Positions 23,251 to 33,362 of a DNA stretch of 64,000 bases are shown here, piece by piece. The position numbers and the translations under genes were made by a program. Under the pieces are notes generated by a model. It did no database searches, was not told the DNA's origin, and worked only from the letters and a program-made list of their open reading frames with translations. Positions within the stretch are counted from its first letter, which is position 1; each line of letters opens with the position of its first letter. Source of the stretch: Argyresthia goedartella (taxonomy: Eukaryota > Arthropoda > Insecta > Lepidoptera > Argyresthiidae). Location of the stretch: NCBI GenBank assembly GCA_949825045.1, contig OX463809.1, positions 8,335,501 to 8,399,500 of the forward strand. The letters run 5' to 3'.

Positions 23251-26235
23251 CTATTCGGAAGAGAGGAGATGCTGTTTCAATTTTTTCTTGAAAGTGACCA
23301 AGGATTTGCAATCCCTTATAGCGCAAGGAAGTGCATTCCACAAACGTATTGCCCTTAACCTAAACGAGTGCTCGTAAGCAACAGTGTTGTGCTGAGGAAT
23401 TGACAAAAGTGACACCGTGTGAGATCTCCGAAGTCTATCCCCTGAGAAAAGATACTCAAAACGTTCACGAAGATATGCAGGGTAGCACGGATTTCTCAAA
23501 ATATTGAAGAGGAAGGAGAGAATGTGCATATCACGACGAAGTCGGATCGGGAGCCAGCCTAATTCCCTACGATATTGGGACACGTGGTCGTACTTACGAA
23601 GTCCGAAAATAAACCGAATCCCGAGATTTTGGAGTCGCTCGAGTTTGTTCAGTAGATCTTCGTTCGCACTGGCCCAGCAAACATCGGCGTAGTCTATTAA
23701 AGGCAGAAGAAGGGTCTGAGCTAGCATGATTTTAGTCTGCCTAGGCAGGAAGAACTGCAAACGCCGAAGAGAATGAAAGGATGCAAAGACTCGTCTGCTG
23801 ACCTCACAAACATGGGGCGACCAGGATAATAGATTGTCAAAAACAACGCCAAGATTTTTGGCTTTCTCGCTATACTTGACAATGGTACCGTCAAATAGAA
23901 CGGGATCAACGGACTTATTCTGCAACAAATCAAGTAAGTGCCGTGTACCTAGTATCATCACCTGAGACTTGTCCGGGTTGACTAATAGCCCATACGAAAG
24001 AGACCATTTCCTGATGTTGTCGAGGTCAGCATTCAAAGCCTCAACAGTCGAAGTCAGATCACACAGGGGAAAATGCCGATAAATTTGAAGGTCATCTGCA
24101 TAAAGATGATACGAGGAAGACAATACATCCGAGATGGAATGGATGAAAACTGAGAAGAGAAGAGGGCAAAGGATGCCACCCTGCGGAACACCTGTAGAGA
24201 GCTTGCACCATTCTGTAGTGACCTCTTCAGACTTGATGCGCTGCTGGCGGTCTCTCAAGTAAGAGTCAAACCAGCGAGCCGAGTGTGAAGAGACGTTAAG
24301 CGATTTTAAGATTTCAACAAGTATATCGAAGTCGACGCAGTTGAAGGCGCTGCTAAAGTCTAGGAGAGTCAGGACTGTCAGCTGCTTCTTATCCATTGCC
24401 AGTTGGATATCGTCAGTTACCTTGAGTAGTGCTGTGGTGGTGCTATGCCCCGGTCTAAAACCAGACTGAAAAGGGTTCAGTAAATTCATGGAGGAAAGGT
24501 ACGAGGACAGCTGGGTGTGGACAATTGATTCAAGGATTTTGGAAAGGATTGGTAGGATGGAAATGGGACGGAACTCTTTGAAGGAGGACGGGTTAGACGT
24601 TTTAGGTAGGGGTAACACTAATGCTCTTTTCCACTGGCTCGGGAAGCAGTACTCGCTCAGCGACGCATTGATTATATGCGTTATGGGTTGTAACAAATGA
24701 TCAAGTACACTGAAAAGCATCTGAAAGCAGATCTTGTCATCACCATAGGCCTTTGACGATATTGCTAGAAAAGCCTTCTTTACTGCGCCAACTCCGACAG
24801 ACCTGAGGTTGAAAGGTAAGCTACTGGATGTCTTTCTGGTGCGCAAGTAACGAATGGTAGCATCCTTGACAGAGGGGTCCATCACGACAGGGGAGACAGC
24901 AAAGAATTTGTTGAGACCGTTGAGGTCGACACTACCGGTTACTGCGTCCTGGGACTTACCAACACCGAGGGTCTTCAGGAACTTCCAAACCTGTGCAGGA
25001 GTGTAACTCTCAATACTCTCGTAGATATGGCGGCGTTTGGCATCTCGACAAAGACGGGTGCAACGATTACGGAGACGTTTGTATATAAGGAGATTATCGT
25101 CCGTCGGATCCTTCTTATATCTACATTTGGCACGGTTTCTCTGGGCCATCAGACCCTTGATGGTGTCAGTAAGCCAGGGCGCAGGGAGATGTTTGACCCT
25201 AACCTTTTTGACAGGAGCATGTTTGTCGAACAAACTCAGGACAATCGATTGGAAATGCTGGACTTTTTCATCAACGGGCTCACTACAGACGACAGGGGAC
25301 CAGTCTATAGAGGCGGCATCAGACTCAAGGGAGCTGAGATCCATACCCTTGAAACTGCGAATATCCAGGAATTTCCCTGCGCGCTTGGGAGGCCTTAACT
25401 TGAACGAGAGATAAATCAGATCATGAAAGGAGAAGGGGGCGTTAAGTTGGCCATGCGTTGCAACCTTGGATATGTTAGAAACAATCATAAGATCCAAGAG
25501 AGAGGGGGTGCAGTGGGGCTGGAAGTGAGTTGCACTCAGGGGAAGAATATTTAAATTGAGGGAGCTTACGATAGACTGGAGTTTGGCAGAGCGAACATCA
25601 TTTTTAAGTAAACAGGTATTGAAATCACCTAGGATAAGTGTGTCACTGTATAGGGGAGATAGATCATTAAGGATGCTTTCAAAAGAGTCAAAGTAGTCGA
25701 TGAGGAGAGAGGGGCTATAGAAGACACCCAGAAGGACCTTAGTGTGATGGAGGCATAGCTCAAGAAAGAGGTGTTCAGCGGATCCAGAGTACAGACTAGG
25801 TGAGTGGCTGATGACTTTGCAAGAAATGTCGGAACGAAGATAAATAGCAACACCACCACCAGCCTTGCCCGTCCTATCATTCCGATAGAGCCTGTACCCC
25901 GGCAGAGCATACAAGGTAGAAGGAAGAGAGGGTTTGAGAAATGATTCGGAGATCAGAATACCATGAATGCTCTGATCGCTGAAGGAGTCGAGAAGGTCGA
26001 CATGACTGGAATTAATGCTCTGAGCATTTATGTGAACGACGTTGAAGTTCCTACTGAGGTTGGAAAACACACGTTTAAGGGCAATAGGCAAAACGTCGTC
26101 CGTGGACGACAATCCACTTCCTACGCTATCGGAAGCTTCACTTTCGGAGTAGGAGAAGTAACTATCACTAAATAAGAAGGTATCCATATGAGTAATTATA
26201 ATATAATAAATAGATATATAATAAAATAAATACAA
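23251..26235 (-). CDS. LINE ORF2 protein: APE endonuclease plus reverse transcriptase, 994 aa, uninterrupted
   Basis: Single open frame of 994 codons. The true start may be one of the Met codons near residue 17, because the first residues are low complexity. Endonuclease (about 60-290): 'VVHINAQSINSS', 'LISESFL', 'ILGDFNTCLL', 'FSFHDLIYLSF'. Reverse transcriptase (about 480-760): 'YGDDKICFQML', 'EFRPISILPILSKI', 'LLDFSSAFNCVD', 'GVPQGGILCPLLFSVF', catalytic YADD in 'YHLYADDLQIY'. A C-terminal region follows without stop. All catalytic motifs look intact and there is no frameshift, unlike every other LINE in the window. It would act with an ORF1 protein in a cytoplasmic RNP and prime cDNA synthesis at a nuclear nick. 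Confidence 0.88.
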   Translation of the reverse strand: MYLFYYISIYYIIITHMDTFLFSDSYFSYSESEASDSVGSGLSSTDDVLPIALKRVFSNLSRNFNVVHINAQSINSSHVDLLDSFSDQSIHGILISESFLKPSLPSTLYALPGYRLYRNDRTGKAGGGVAIYLRSDISCKVISHSPSLYSGSAEHLFLELCLHHTKVLLGVFYSPSLLIDYFDSFESILNDLSPLYSDTLILGDFNTCLLKNDVRSAKLQSIVSSLNLNILPLSATHFQPHCTPSLLDLMIVSNISKVATHGQLNAPFSFHDLIYLSFKLRPPKRAGKFLDIRSFKGMDLSSLESDAASIDWSPVVCSEPVDEKVQHFQSIVLSLFDKHAPVKKVRVKHLPAPWLTDTIKGLMAQRNRAKCRYKKDPTDDNLLIYKRLRNRCTRLCRDAKRRHIYESIESYTPAQVWKFLKTLGVGKSQDAVTGSVDLNGLNKFFAVSPVVMDPSVKDATIRYLRTRKTSSSLPFNLRSVGVGAVKKAFLAISSKAYGDDKICFQMLFSVLDHLLQPITHIINASLSEYCFPSQWKRALVLPLPKTSNPSSFKEFRPISILPILSKILESIVHTQLSSYLSSMNLLNPFQSGFRPGHSTTTALLKVTDDIQLAMDKKQLTVLTLLDFSSAFNCVDFDILVEILKSLNVSSHSARWFDSYLRDRQQRIKSEEVTTEWCKLSTGVPQGGILCPLLFSVFIHSISDVLSSSYHLYADDLQIYRHFPLCDLTSTVEALNADLDNIRKWSLSYGLLVNPDKSQVMILGTRHLLDLLQNKSVDPVLFDGTIVKYSEKAKNLGVVFDNLLSWSPHVCEVSRRVFASFHSLRRLQFFLPRQTKIMLAQTLLLPLIDYADVCWASANEDLLNKLERLQNLGIRFIFGLRKYDHVSQYRRELGWLPIRLRRDMHILSFLFNILRNPCYPAYLRERFEYLFSGDRLRRSHTVSLLSIPQHNTVAYEHSFRLRAIRLWNALPCAIRDCKSLVTFKKKLKQHLLSSE

Positions 26236-26735
26236 TAAAACCTACTAAAAACACAAAAAAAATAAAAAAGTCAAATCCAAAAAAAACAGAAAGGCCCGAA
26301 CCCAGCCAAACCCTGGGTTTACAAAAGTATAGTACATATGGAAGGAAATACATTATACAAGATAACAAATAATAGATGAGACGTGGGTGGGCAGCACAAA
26401 CAAAAAAGAAATGAAGAAACAGCAAAGTGAACCCAAATACGAACATACAAGATCCGTTCGCACCGTCCGGTTGCCCGTCCGTTCCGTCCGGCTGTCTGTC
26501 CGTCCGTACAATAAATAATAATAATAAAAAAAAAAAAAACTTCAAGTACACAGAGTCACAGACCACACTATGCTTGTCAAATGAAAGACTGCGTGACCTA
26601 AAAATAAAAAGTGAATCATTTACATAATCTAATCTAATTCAGTCTACCCTACACGTAAAATTACATTAATTTATAACAGAAAATAACCCGACCAAATCAC
26701 GCGACGTATATTGCGCTGCACACGATGGGATACAA

Positions 26736-27000
26736 CTACTTTTTGGTACCTGCCTTCGTCTGGCCGGCAGTGGCACGCCTAGCGCTGGGTTCTCGCTGCT
26801 TGCTTGCCGAGGGCGCCGCAGAACCTGCTGCCGCTGCCGCAACCGCAACCCCAGCCACAGGCATAGGCACAGCTGGTTTACGAGAAGAGTCGGCGACCTT
26901 TTGCCCGGATTGCAGAGCAGAGGGAGGGAACTTGCTGGTGTATTCCTGAAGCTCCGACATGCGCTCCACCTTCTGTCTACTTTTGTCGGGAAGCAGTAGG
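26736..27000 (-). pseudogene. Possible ORF1-terminal segment upstream of the intact ORF2
   Basis: The minus-strand frame is open from about 27000 to 26736: 'VERMSELQEYTSKFPPSAL', then an Ala/Pro-rich stretch and a basic end with 'RRATAGQTKAGTKK'. It precedes ORF2 in the same orientation with about 500 bp between, and is cut at its 5' side by the end of the element. It may be the C-terminal end of ORF1. I do not recognise a domain, and the Ala-rich composition could be chance. Confidence 0.3.
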
Positions 27001-27017
27001 ACAATCTTCTATATGAT

Positions 27018-29045
27018 ACAATTCTATATGATAAAATAAATAGCGTGATAAAAGAGTATGTACCACTAGTCATTACTAACACATCTAACCGCTACCCAAT
27101 ATGGTACAGTCGAGCACTCATTAACATTATCAAGGAAAAAAGCAAAGCACACGCACAATGGAAGAGCTACAAGAATCCAATTGACTATGCCACATTCTCA
27201 CTCCTCAGAAAAAGACAAAAAGATATGGTAGTTGATTGTCATAAATCATACATACAAAGATCACAAACTATAATAAAAAGGGATCCTAAACATCTTTGGT
27301 CATATATAAAATCAAAGAGAAAAAGTGACTCCGGGTACCCAAGTACCATGTATACAGGTAATAATAAATTAAACAACGAAAAAGAGATCTGTGAAGCCTT
27401 CAGCGCTTTCTTTGAAAAAATGTTCAGGAAGCCAGCCGATGCATACCCTACTGTAGAGGCTCAAGATAGATATATAAACTCGATTAACACATTAAACATA
27501 ACTAGAGAACACATTTCCAAACTATTGAAAACAATCGATCCCAACAAAGGACCTGGTAATGATGGCATTCCACCAGGCTTTATTATCAGATGTAAAGATT
27601 CACTATTGGAACCCCTTAGTATTATATTTAACCGTTCTGTAAACGATGGTGAGTTCCCTTTGAAGTGGAAGGAGGCACTTATAGTGCCAATACATAAAAA
27701 AGACTCAAGATTGCACGTAGAAAATTACAGACCGATATCTATCTTAAACACATTTGGAAAGTTATTCGAAAAATTGATTCTTGACAAAATCTACCCCATT
27801 CTAATGCAAGGCATCCCAGAGGAGCAACATGGCTTTATTAGGGGTCGTTCAACCACATCTAACTTGGCCGTTTTTGTTAGTGACGTACTTCAAGGTATGC
27901 GCTCTCATGGACAGGTGGACGTGATCTACACTGACTTTGAAAAAGCCTTTGACAGAGTAGACCACATTATCCTGCTTCAAAAGCTGCAGACACTAGGCAT
28001 ACGTGGGGATCTTCTACGCTGGGTAAAATCATACGTATCTAATCGTCGACAGGCTGTGGTCATAGCTGGACACCGATCTAACTACATTGATATACCCTCT
28101 GGAGTCCCACAAGGATCCTTACTAGGGCCCTTACTTTATGCAGCTTACCTTTTCGACATCAATGAATGCTTCAAAAATGCTAAATTTCTACTTTATGCTG
28201 ATGACAAAAAGATCTACACTAATATTAAAAGCGTTGTTGATTCGCAAAATCTTCAAGAGGATTTAAACCGAGTAGGAGACTACTATGTCAAAAATAGAAT
28301 AGGTGTTAACACATCCAAATGCGTACATATAAGCTTCACAAGGAAAACTAATCCTATATCAACTGTCTACAAACTTAATAATGTACCCATAAATAAAGAC
28401 ACTTGCATAAAGGACCTCGGTGTCATACTTGATTTTAAATTGACATTTTCGGCACACATAGAATCAGTAAAAAGGAAAGCTTACAGAAATCTTGGCTTTG
28501 TAACACGAGTCTGTAAAGACTTCACAGATAGTACTTGTATAAAGATTATTTATTTTGCGTACGTTCGCAGTGTCCTTGAATACTGCAGTCCTATTTGGAA
28601 CCCACAATATACAAGCCATGTAAATGAAATCGAGAATATGCAAAAGAAATTCCTCAAATTTCTCAACTATCGCACCCGAAACCCAAACCTAAGCTACGCC
28701 GAATCATGTAACAAATACAAACTACTGACTCTAAAAGACCGGCGTGTTAAAGCCGATATGTCACTTCTGCATGATGTGTGCTCCGGTACTCTCGACTGCT
28801 CCCGTTTGGTCAATGATATTATCAGGTTATCTGTCCCGGCAAAACGTACCAGGCACACTCGTACTAAACTTTTTCACGTCCCTTACAACCGTACCAATTT
28901 TGCATCTAACTGTACTTGTCTCAGATTGCCTAATACTTATAACAAACTTTTCTCAGACATTGACCCATTCTGCGCCAGTAAACCTATGTTTAAGCGGAAA
29001 GTAGCGCTGAAGTTATTAGAAGACGACAAAACTGTATTAGACTAA
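27018..29045 (+). pseudogene. LINE reverse transcriptase (3' part of split LINE)
   Basis: A 666-codon frame (27045..29045, with sense codons back to 27018) has the full RT set: 'GPGNDGIPPGFI', 'VENYRPISIL', 'DVIYTDFEKAFDRVDH', 'GVPQGSLLGPLLYAAY' and catalytic YADD, then the thumb and C-terminal region. The RT itself is unbroken. It lacks its endonuclease because of 5' truncation and because the upstream linker is 4 kb away across the nested insertion. CR1/Jockey-like by eye. Confidence 0.85.
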
Positions 29046-29465
29046 CGCCATGTAAACCTACTCTTACCATCGCAACAATACAACTTTGTAGATTATTGAT
29101 CGAATTAGAATACATCGAGTTTTTAGCTGTAATTGCCATCCATCTAAACACATAACACACACACAAACACAACAATACTAACTGATAAACACACACACAC
29201 ACACACACACCCATAAACAACCTTTCACACACACGCATACACTGCACATATTACTGTACACTGTACCCTACAACATAATATGCACACAGATGTTTACTGT
29301 TTTTTTTAAGTTACCTACCTACCTGTCTCTTTGAGTGTACTCTCACCTGTTCTTATTTGACTATTTACATAGTGAAATCCTTAATTGGCCTAGTTATTTA
29401 ATCTACATTCTTGTTTAATTTTATGTATGGCTGTGGATTTTTGTTCAATAAATAAATAAATAAAT

Positions 29466-29800
29466 AAAACTCGCCCTCGAGTTTTAATGCCCTCCATTAT
29501 GCAGCAGTCACATAATAGTAGTTTATGTGACTGCTGCATAATGCAGGCGGGCGTCGGCGTTCGAAATTTGAATGTCAGTACCAACTTCACAAACGAACTA
29601 GGGACGGCACGCGGGTTGACGTCGGCGTTCGAAATTTGAATGTCAATATATGTAGAAAAACTACACATAATGACCATAATGTGTAGTTTTCCAGATACGA
29701 AACGAGTTTTTACCAAGTAGTTTAACATAATGCTGATCCTAACGTGCGGTTTTTGAACGCAGTAAAGAGGGTTGATGATACGTGTGTAGATAAACTACTA
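29466..29800 (-). repeat. TAATGCC-family element, copy B (inverted relative to copy A)
   Basis: Read on the minus strand it matches copy A: 'tctacacacgtatcatcaac', 'gaaaactacacattatggtc', two 'cattcaaatttcgaacgcc' blocks, and the 'ggcattaaaactcgagg' end. It carries a perfect 21-bp hairpin at 29495..29543 that copy A lacks. It starts directly at the LINE tail. The facing ends of A and B are inverse copies of each other. Confidence 0.6.
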
Positions 29801-30473
29801 TTATATTGCACTTCACAAAATAGTCTGACCGTTTGGGGTCAAAACGTGAGAAAATGCAAAATGAAAGAAAGGGGAATGGTTGGCAGTTTGATAGTTGTTA
29901 AGAGAATGTTGTCTCTTAAAATAATGCCGCATTTTCCTGTGAACCCCTGTATAACTATGCTACGTTCAGAACGTTGTCTGGCATTACCAAGAGGCATATT
30001 GAATAAAAGGATTTTACACACGTATAGGTGATTTTACAGTATATATGTAACGGTATGTTTACTCACAAATTTATTTTTTCCTACGGTTGTTTCCTATCTT
30101 CATATCTCCATAACTGCGCGATGGGCTAGCCCCCTGTCACGTGAAATGGAATTATGAATAACTGGTTAAACATGGGCATAATTGTGCCTCTGCCATCCCC
30201 TATGGGAAATGGAGTGATGCTATGTTTGAATGCTTGTTTTTTATCTAAGTGCCGGATAGAAGTAAATTCAGATTTGCTTCATGCCGTAACGCCAAGGCAA
30301 ACCACATGACATGATTTTGCCTGAGCTCCTACTTATATAGTAATATTACTTATTAGATACTTAAAAACAGTACGATTATTTGAACTTCATCGCGCGACAC
30401 TTCTCGGCTTTTGGTTTTTGTTTGATCGTAAATCAATTGAACTGTTTTCAGATTTTTCCATCAATACTTTCTT
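29801..30473. other. No recognised feature
   Basis: Short frames only. I see no TIR or tandem repeat here. Confidence 0.35.
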
Positions 30474-30712
30474 CACCGACGACCCCAATGGCCGAGTCGG
30501 CAGTCACTATGAAGCCAAGAGTCCCGGGTTCGAGTGCCACTGGGGGCAAATATTTGTATGACGAGAACGGATGTTTGTACCCTAGTCATGGTTGTTTATC
30601 TACCTAAGTATAATATTTATCTATATAAGTATGTGTATCGTTGTCTAGTACCCAAGATACAGGGAATCCTAGTTTGGGGCTAGATCAATGTGTGTTGATA
30701 GTGTCCAAGGTG
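30474..30712 (+). mobile_element. tRNA-derived SINE, plus strand, second copy
   Basis: Same family as 7541..7795. The A box tggccgagtcg is intact at 30489..30499. The B box region at 30527 reads ggttcgagtgc, with a changed base. About 20 bp of the head between the boxes is deleted relative to the first copy. The body continues 'gtgtatcgttgtctagtacc', 'gatacagggaatcctagttt' and 'ggggctagatcaatgtg'. Confidence 0.78.
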
Positions 30713-31359
30713 TACAAGGTATTATTATTCATGATACAACTCCGCGCCAATTTCATGTTTCCTCCTAGGACATCTTGATCACTCTGAGCGATTAAAACCG
30801 TGAATTGTTAAGTTAAAGTAAAGTTACAGTTATCGTACTCTACGAATAAGTAATCCCGAAAATCACGCAAACAACAACTTTCATAAACCCAAGCAACAAC
30901 TTACAAACGTAAGCGTTCCAATGCCTCACTGTAGATAAAGATCCGTATGATATGTAATACGATAAGTTATACGATATCTTAAAATTAGGAAACGATTTGA
31001 CTTCAGCATCTGGTAATAGTACTTTCTTTGGAAGGGAACTTAGGTTTACTTCCTCAAATCTAAGCAAAAAGTTAAATGGGTATGTATTTTCATGAGGTAG
31101 ACAAAGTAACTATGCAGAGTTTCTACTTTTTGATATGTTCGATCCTAGATGCTAAATGCATTTAGATATGTAAGTACATAAGTACATACATAATTACAAA
31201 ACAATACATAAGTATTTCAGTATACAATACAATATACAATACAATACATAAGTATTTCTTGAGAAAAAAATAATTGTAAAAATTCAATTGTTTTGCTTTT
31301 GTGAGACAATGTCAAAACAGACCTTGGTGTTGGTGCTGCCCGTAGTAGTAAGTCACGTT
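30713..31359. other. No recognised gene
   Basis: Contains an (ACAATACATA)-like simple repeat near 31195..31255. Otherwise unassigned. Confidence 0.35.
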
Positions 31360-31687
31360 TCAGCCACCTCCAAGGTTATACCGTCGGGCGACCTCTGGTG
31401 CCAGTATTCTAGGAAGAACCTTGAAGGTTTCTAGTTGTCGGGGAACTTGCTGGACCCCCAGCTTGTACCGTACTCCGTACACTATTATTTCAGAAGGGGC
31501 AAGCAACTGATGACGATTCAAGTTTTCAACGCCTTGGTTATCTTGGTCACCGGAATCTCCATCGGATATGTAACCATCACAAGTAGGAACCATGAAGATA
31601 TCCACTGCATGTATACATTCTCCATGTTGCAAGTCCTCCAATAAGAAGTCAATTATTCCATTTGTGGTTAACGTTCGCCGTCTCCTG
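31360..31687 (-). pseudogene. piggyBac-like transposase N-terminal exon (fragment)
   Basis: On the minus strand a good acceptor (tttttgcag at about 31686..31694) precedes a frame reading 'RRTLTTNGIIDFLLED', then 'IFMVPTCDGYISDGDSGDQD' and 'VENLNRHQLLAPSEIIVYG'. The acidic 'DEDSGDEE..NLS..QLLAEAE'-like layout is typical of the N-terminal region of piggyBac-derived proteins. The DDD catalytic domain is not found nearby. It could be a TE remnant or an exon of a domesticated gene whose other exons lie outside or are unrecognised. Confidence 0.4.
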
Positions 31688-31722
31688 CAAAAACATATTA
31701 TTACTGTAACTGGATAGTACAT

Positions 31723-32600
31723 ATGCTCAAGGGTTCGCTACCGACCCACTAAGATAGTCTTAAAAATATAAGAGGTAACTAAACTAGGTGGAAAATAACA
31801 ATTGTGCCCTATAAATGTATGATTCAACCAAAAAATAATGTGGGCTAAAAGGACAATTAAGAAATCACAGCATAATTCAGTTCTTGCATTGTTCGAACGC
31901 AAAACGGCAATCTTGACCCGAAAAAAGATAACGTTACTGTAGTCTCATGAGTATCCTATTCCCTACTCATGTGCTTTAGCGACGCAGTCTGCCGTTCAGA
32001 TATCAGCACAGAATAAATATGGCGTCAAATTGTGGTAGGTTTTCTATTACATCTGCACATTGTATATAGTTCAGTTTTGGGACTCAGCATTGCATGTACC
32101 ACCTTTTACATACAGGTCATCGGTGTGATCATTGATACAGAGAAACTATTCTATCGTATTCTATCCCAAGCGATCTAGCGCGGCAATGGTCTTGCCTCGA
32201 CTCTACTAGCTCATGACATCACAGGGTTCGCCACAACCACATGCTGTGGAGCAAGGAACAATCACTACGTGTTTTTGCCTGTAAACGATGCCCTACTTGG
32301 ACGAATGTGTGGGGCCCCAGTGGGCCCCGTAAGACCTCCTATGCCTTCCCCTATATTCTTACCCTGAATTGCCTCGCATCGGTTCCGTACGAGTCTCTGA
32401 CTCTTGTTTGTGTTACAATTGTTATTTAGCCCATGCTCGGGTCTTGATTGCTGAGTCACACAACTAACTATTATTTATATAAAATTCTTCAGGGATCACC
32501 GGATTCGATGAGGAAATTAGATAAATGTTGATTGACACCGAATTTCTTGTGTTTAATTCACTAGGTACTTGTATTTTTTTATACACTTTAAGACTAAATG
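31723..32600. other. No recognised feature
   Basis: Unassigned. A 62-codon frame at 32241..32429 overlaps an antisense frame, and neither shows a domain. Confidence 0.35.
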
Positions 32601-32619
32601 AATCGAAATGACAAGCATT

Positions 32620-32770
32620 CGAACGTATGAGGCAGTAAAAATGTTTTTCGAAACACCGTCTTTCGCGACTACACAATTCGAGTCCATAAGCTTGCGAACC
32701 TGTGAGGCAGTGGAAAAAAAAGTCGCACCAATGTTTGTCGCAACAACGGCTATCGAATCTACGTACCGGA
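32620..32770 (+). repeat. Diverged 75-bp tandem repeat
   Basis: 'cgaacgtatgaggcagta' at 32620 recurs as 'cgaacctgtgaggcagtg' at 32695, and each is followed by a T-rich then 'cgaa/cgca' pattern. Translated on the plus strand, the two units give the similar peptides 'SIRTYEAVKMFF' and 'SLRTCEAVEKKV'. Probably a decayed minisatellite, not a gene. Confidence 0.4.
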
Positions 32771-33064
32771 CCCGATTTCGGTGGGTAGTTTGAGGTCGAA
32801 AACGACTTCTTGGGCATATATGTGTTAAGTTACCTATCGAAAACTTCCAGCGCCGATTTGAAATAAAAGTACAGTCTCCCCTTTCCAGTCGCACCTCGGC
32901 ACCACGTTGCTACATCTATCCAAAATTCTAAATATATTTTTAATAGACTTGAGCTGTACATCCAGCCAGGCCAGCCGACAACTGAAATTTAGACAGATAG
33001 GTAGGTAATTACTCAAAAAGATGCTGTCACTGTCTCACGGGAGATCAGTGTAATTTTAAAGCGG

Positions 33065-33106
33065 CAATAGCAACAACGTGGCCATTAGGCCACGTTGTTG
33101 CTATTG
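33065..33106. repeat. Perfect 19-bp hairpin
   Basis: Arms 33065..33083 and 33088..33106 (caatagcaacaacgtggcc and its inverse) match exactly around the loop atta. Same style as the hairpins at 672, 29495 and 50502. Confidence 0.85.
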
Positions 33107-33181
33107 TATGTATTGTATGTTTCACGCTTGCTTCTCACACTGGAGATACCAGTGAGGTAATCAATTTATCTTTAGTACATT

Positions 33182-33362
33182 ATCGGATGTTCAGTGTTTC
33201 GGATGACACGTTAAGCAGTCGGTCTCGGCTGCTATCGCTATGCGATAGTGGTCTTAAATCCCCTCCATCAACACGCACTGAGCCAGCGTGGTGGAGTATG
33301 GCTTAATCTTACTCGTATCCGGGTAAAGGCCTGTGCCCCTCGGTGGACACATTAATGGGCTA
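33182..33362 (+). repeat. LINE-3'-end-like lepidopteran repeat
   Basis: Contains 'gtttcggatgacacgttaag', 'ccatcaacacgcactgagcc', 'agcgtggtggagtatggctt' and 'ggtggacacattaatgggct'. From memory this order of phrases is the 3' end of a very common lepidopteran retroposon, probably RTE-type. Only the 3' 180 bp is present, consistent with severe 5' truncation. Confidence 0.5.

Larger units (their letters stand above)
22964..27017 (-). mobile_element. Minus-strand LINE with intact ORF2, nested in another LINE
   Basis: On the minus strand: possible ORF1-like remnant (26969..26736), spacer, ORF2 26235..23251, and a 3' UTR ending 'gcaataaaggattattatta' with a short (ATT)n tail at 22964. Target repeat acaatt lies on both sides. 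Next to the 5' end, 27001..27017 carries a near-duplicate of host bases (acaatcttctatatgat against acaattctatatgat), a typical 5'-junction micro-duplication. It is the younger of the two LINEs here because it interrupts the other. Confidence 0.8.
22703..29465 (+). mobile_element. Plus-strand LINE, split by a minus-strand LINE
   Basis: Part 1 (22703..22963) codes for the end of the endonuclease and the linker ('RRKYLFRKGDYTKINDALR'). Part 2 (27018..29465) continues in frame with linker, RT and 3' UTR ending in (AATA)n. Between them lies the minus-strand LINE 22964..27017, bounded by the repeat acaatt (22958..22963 and 27018..27023). The 7-bp repeat aaaactc flanks the whole plus-strand LINE (22696..22702 and 29466..29472), consistent with its own target duplication. 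It was 5' truncated at integration. The 3' UTR contains a (CA)n run near 29183..29212. Confidence 0.75.

Noticed and set aside
25027..25414. Two overlapping plus-strand frames of about 125 codons
   Set aside because: They are antisense to the intact LINE ORF2 and show no domain; shadows of the real frame.
29183..29212. (CA)n near the LINE end as a CRISPR-like or regulatory array
   Set aside because: Simple dinucleotide repeat within a LINE 3' UTR.
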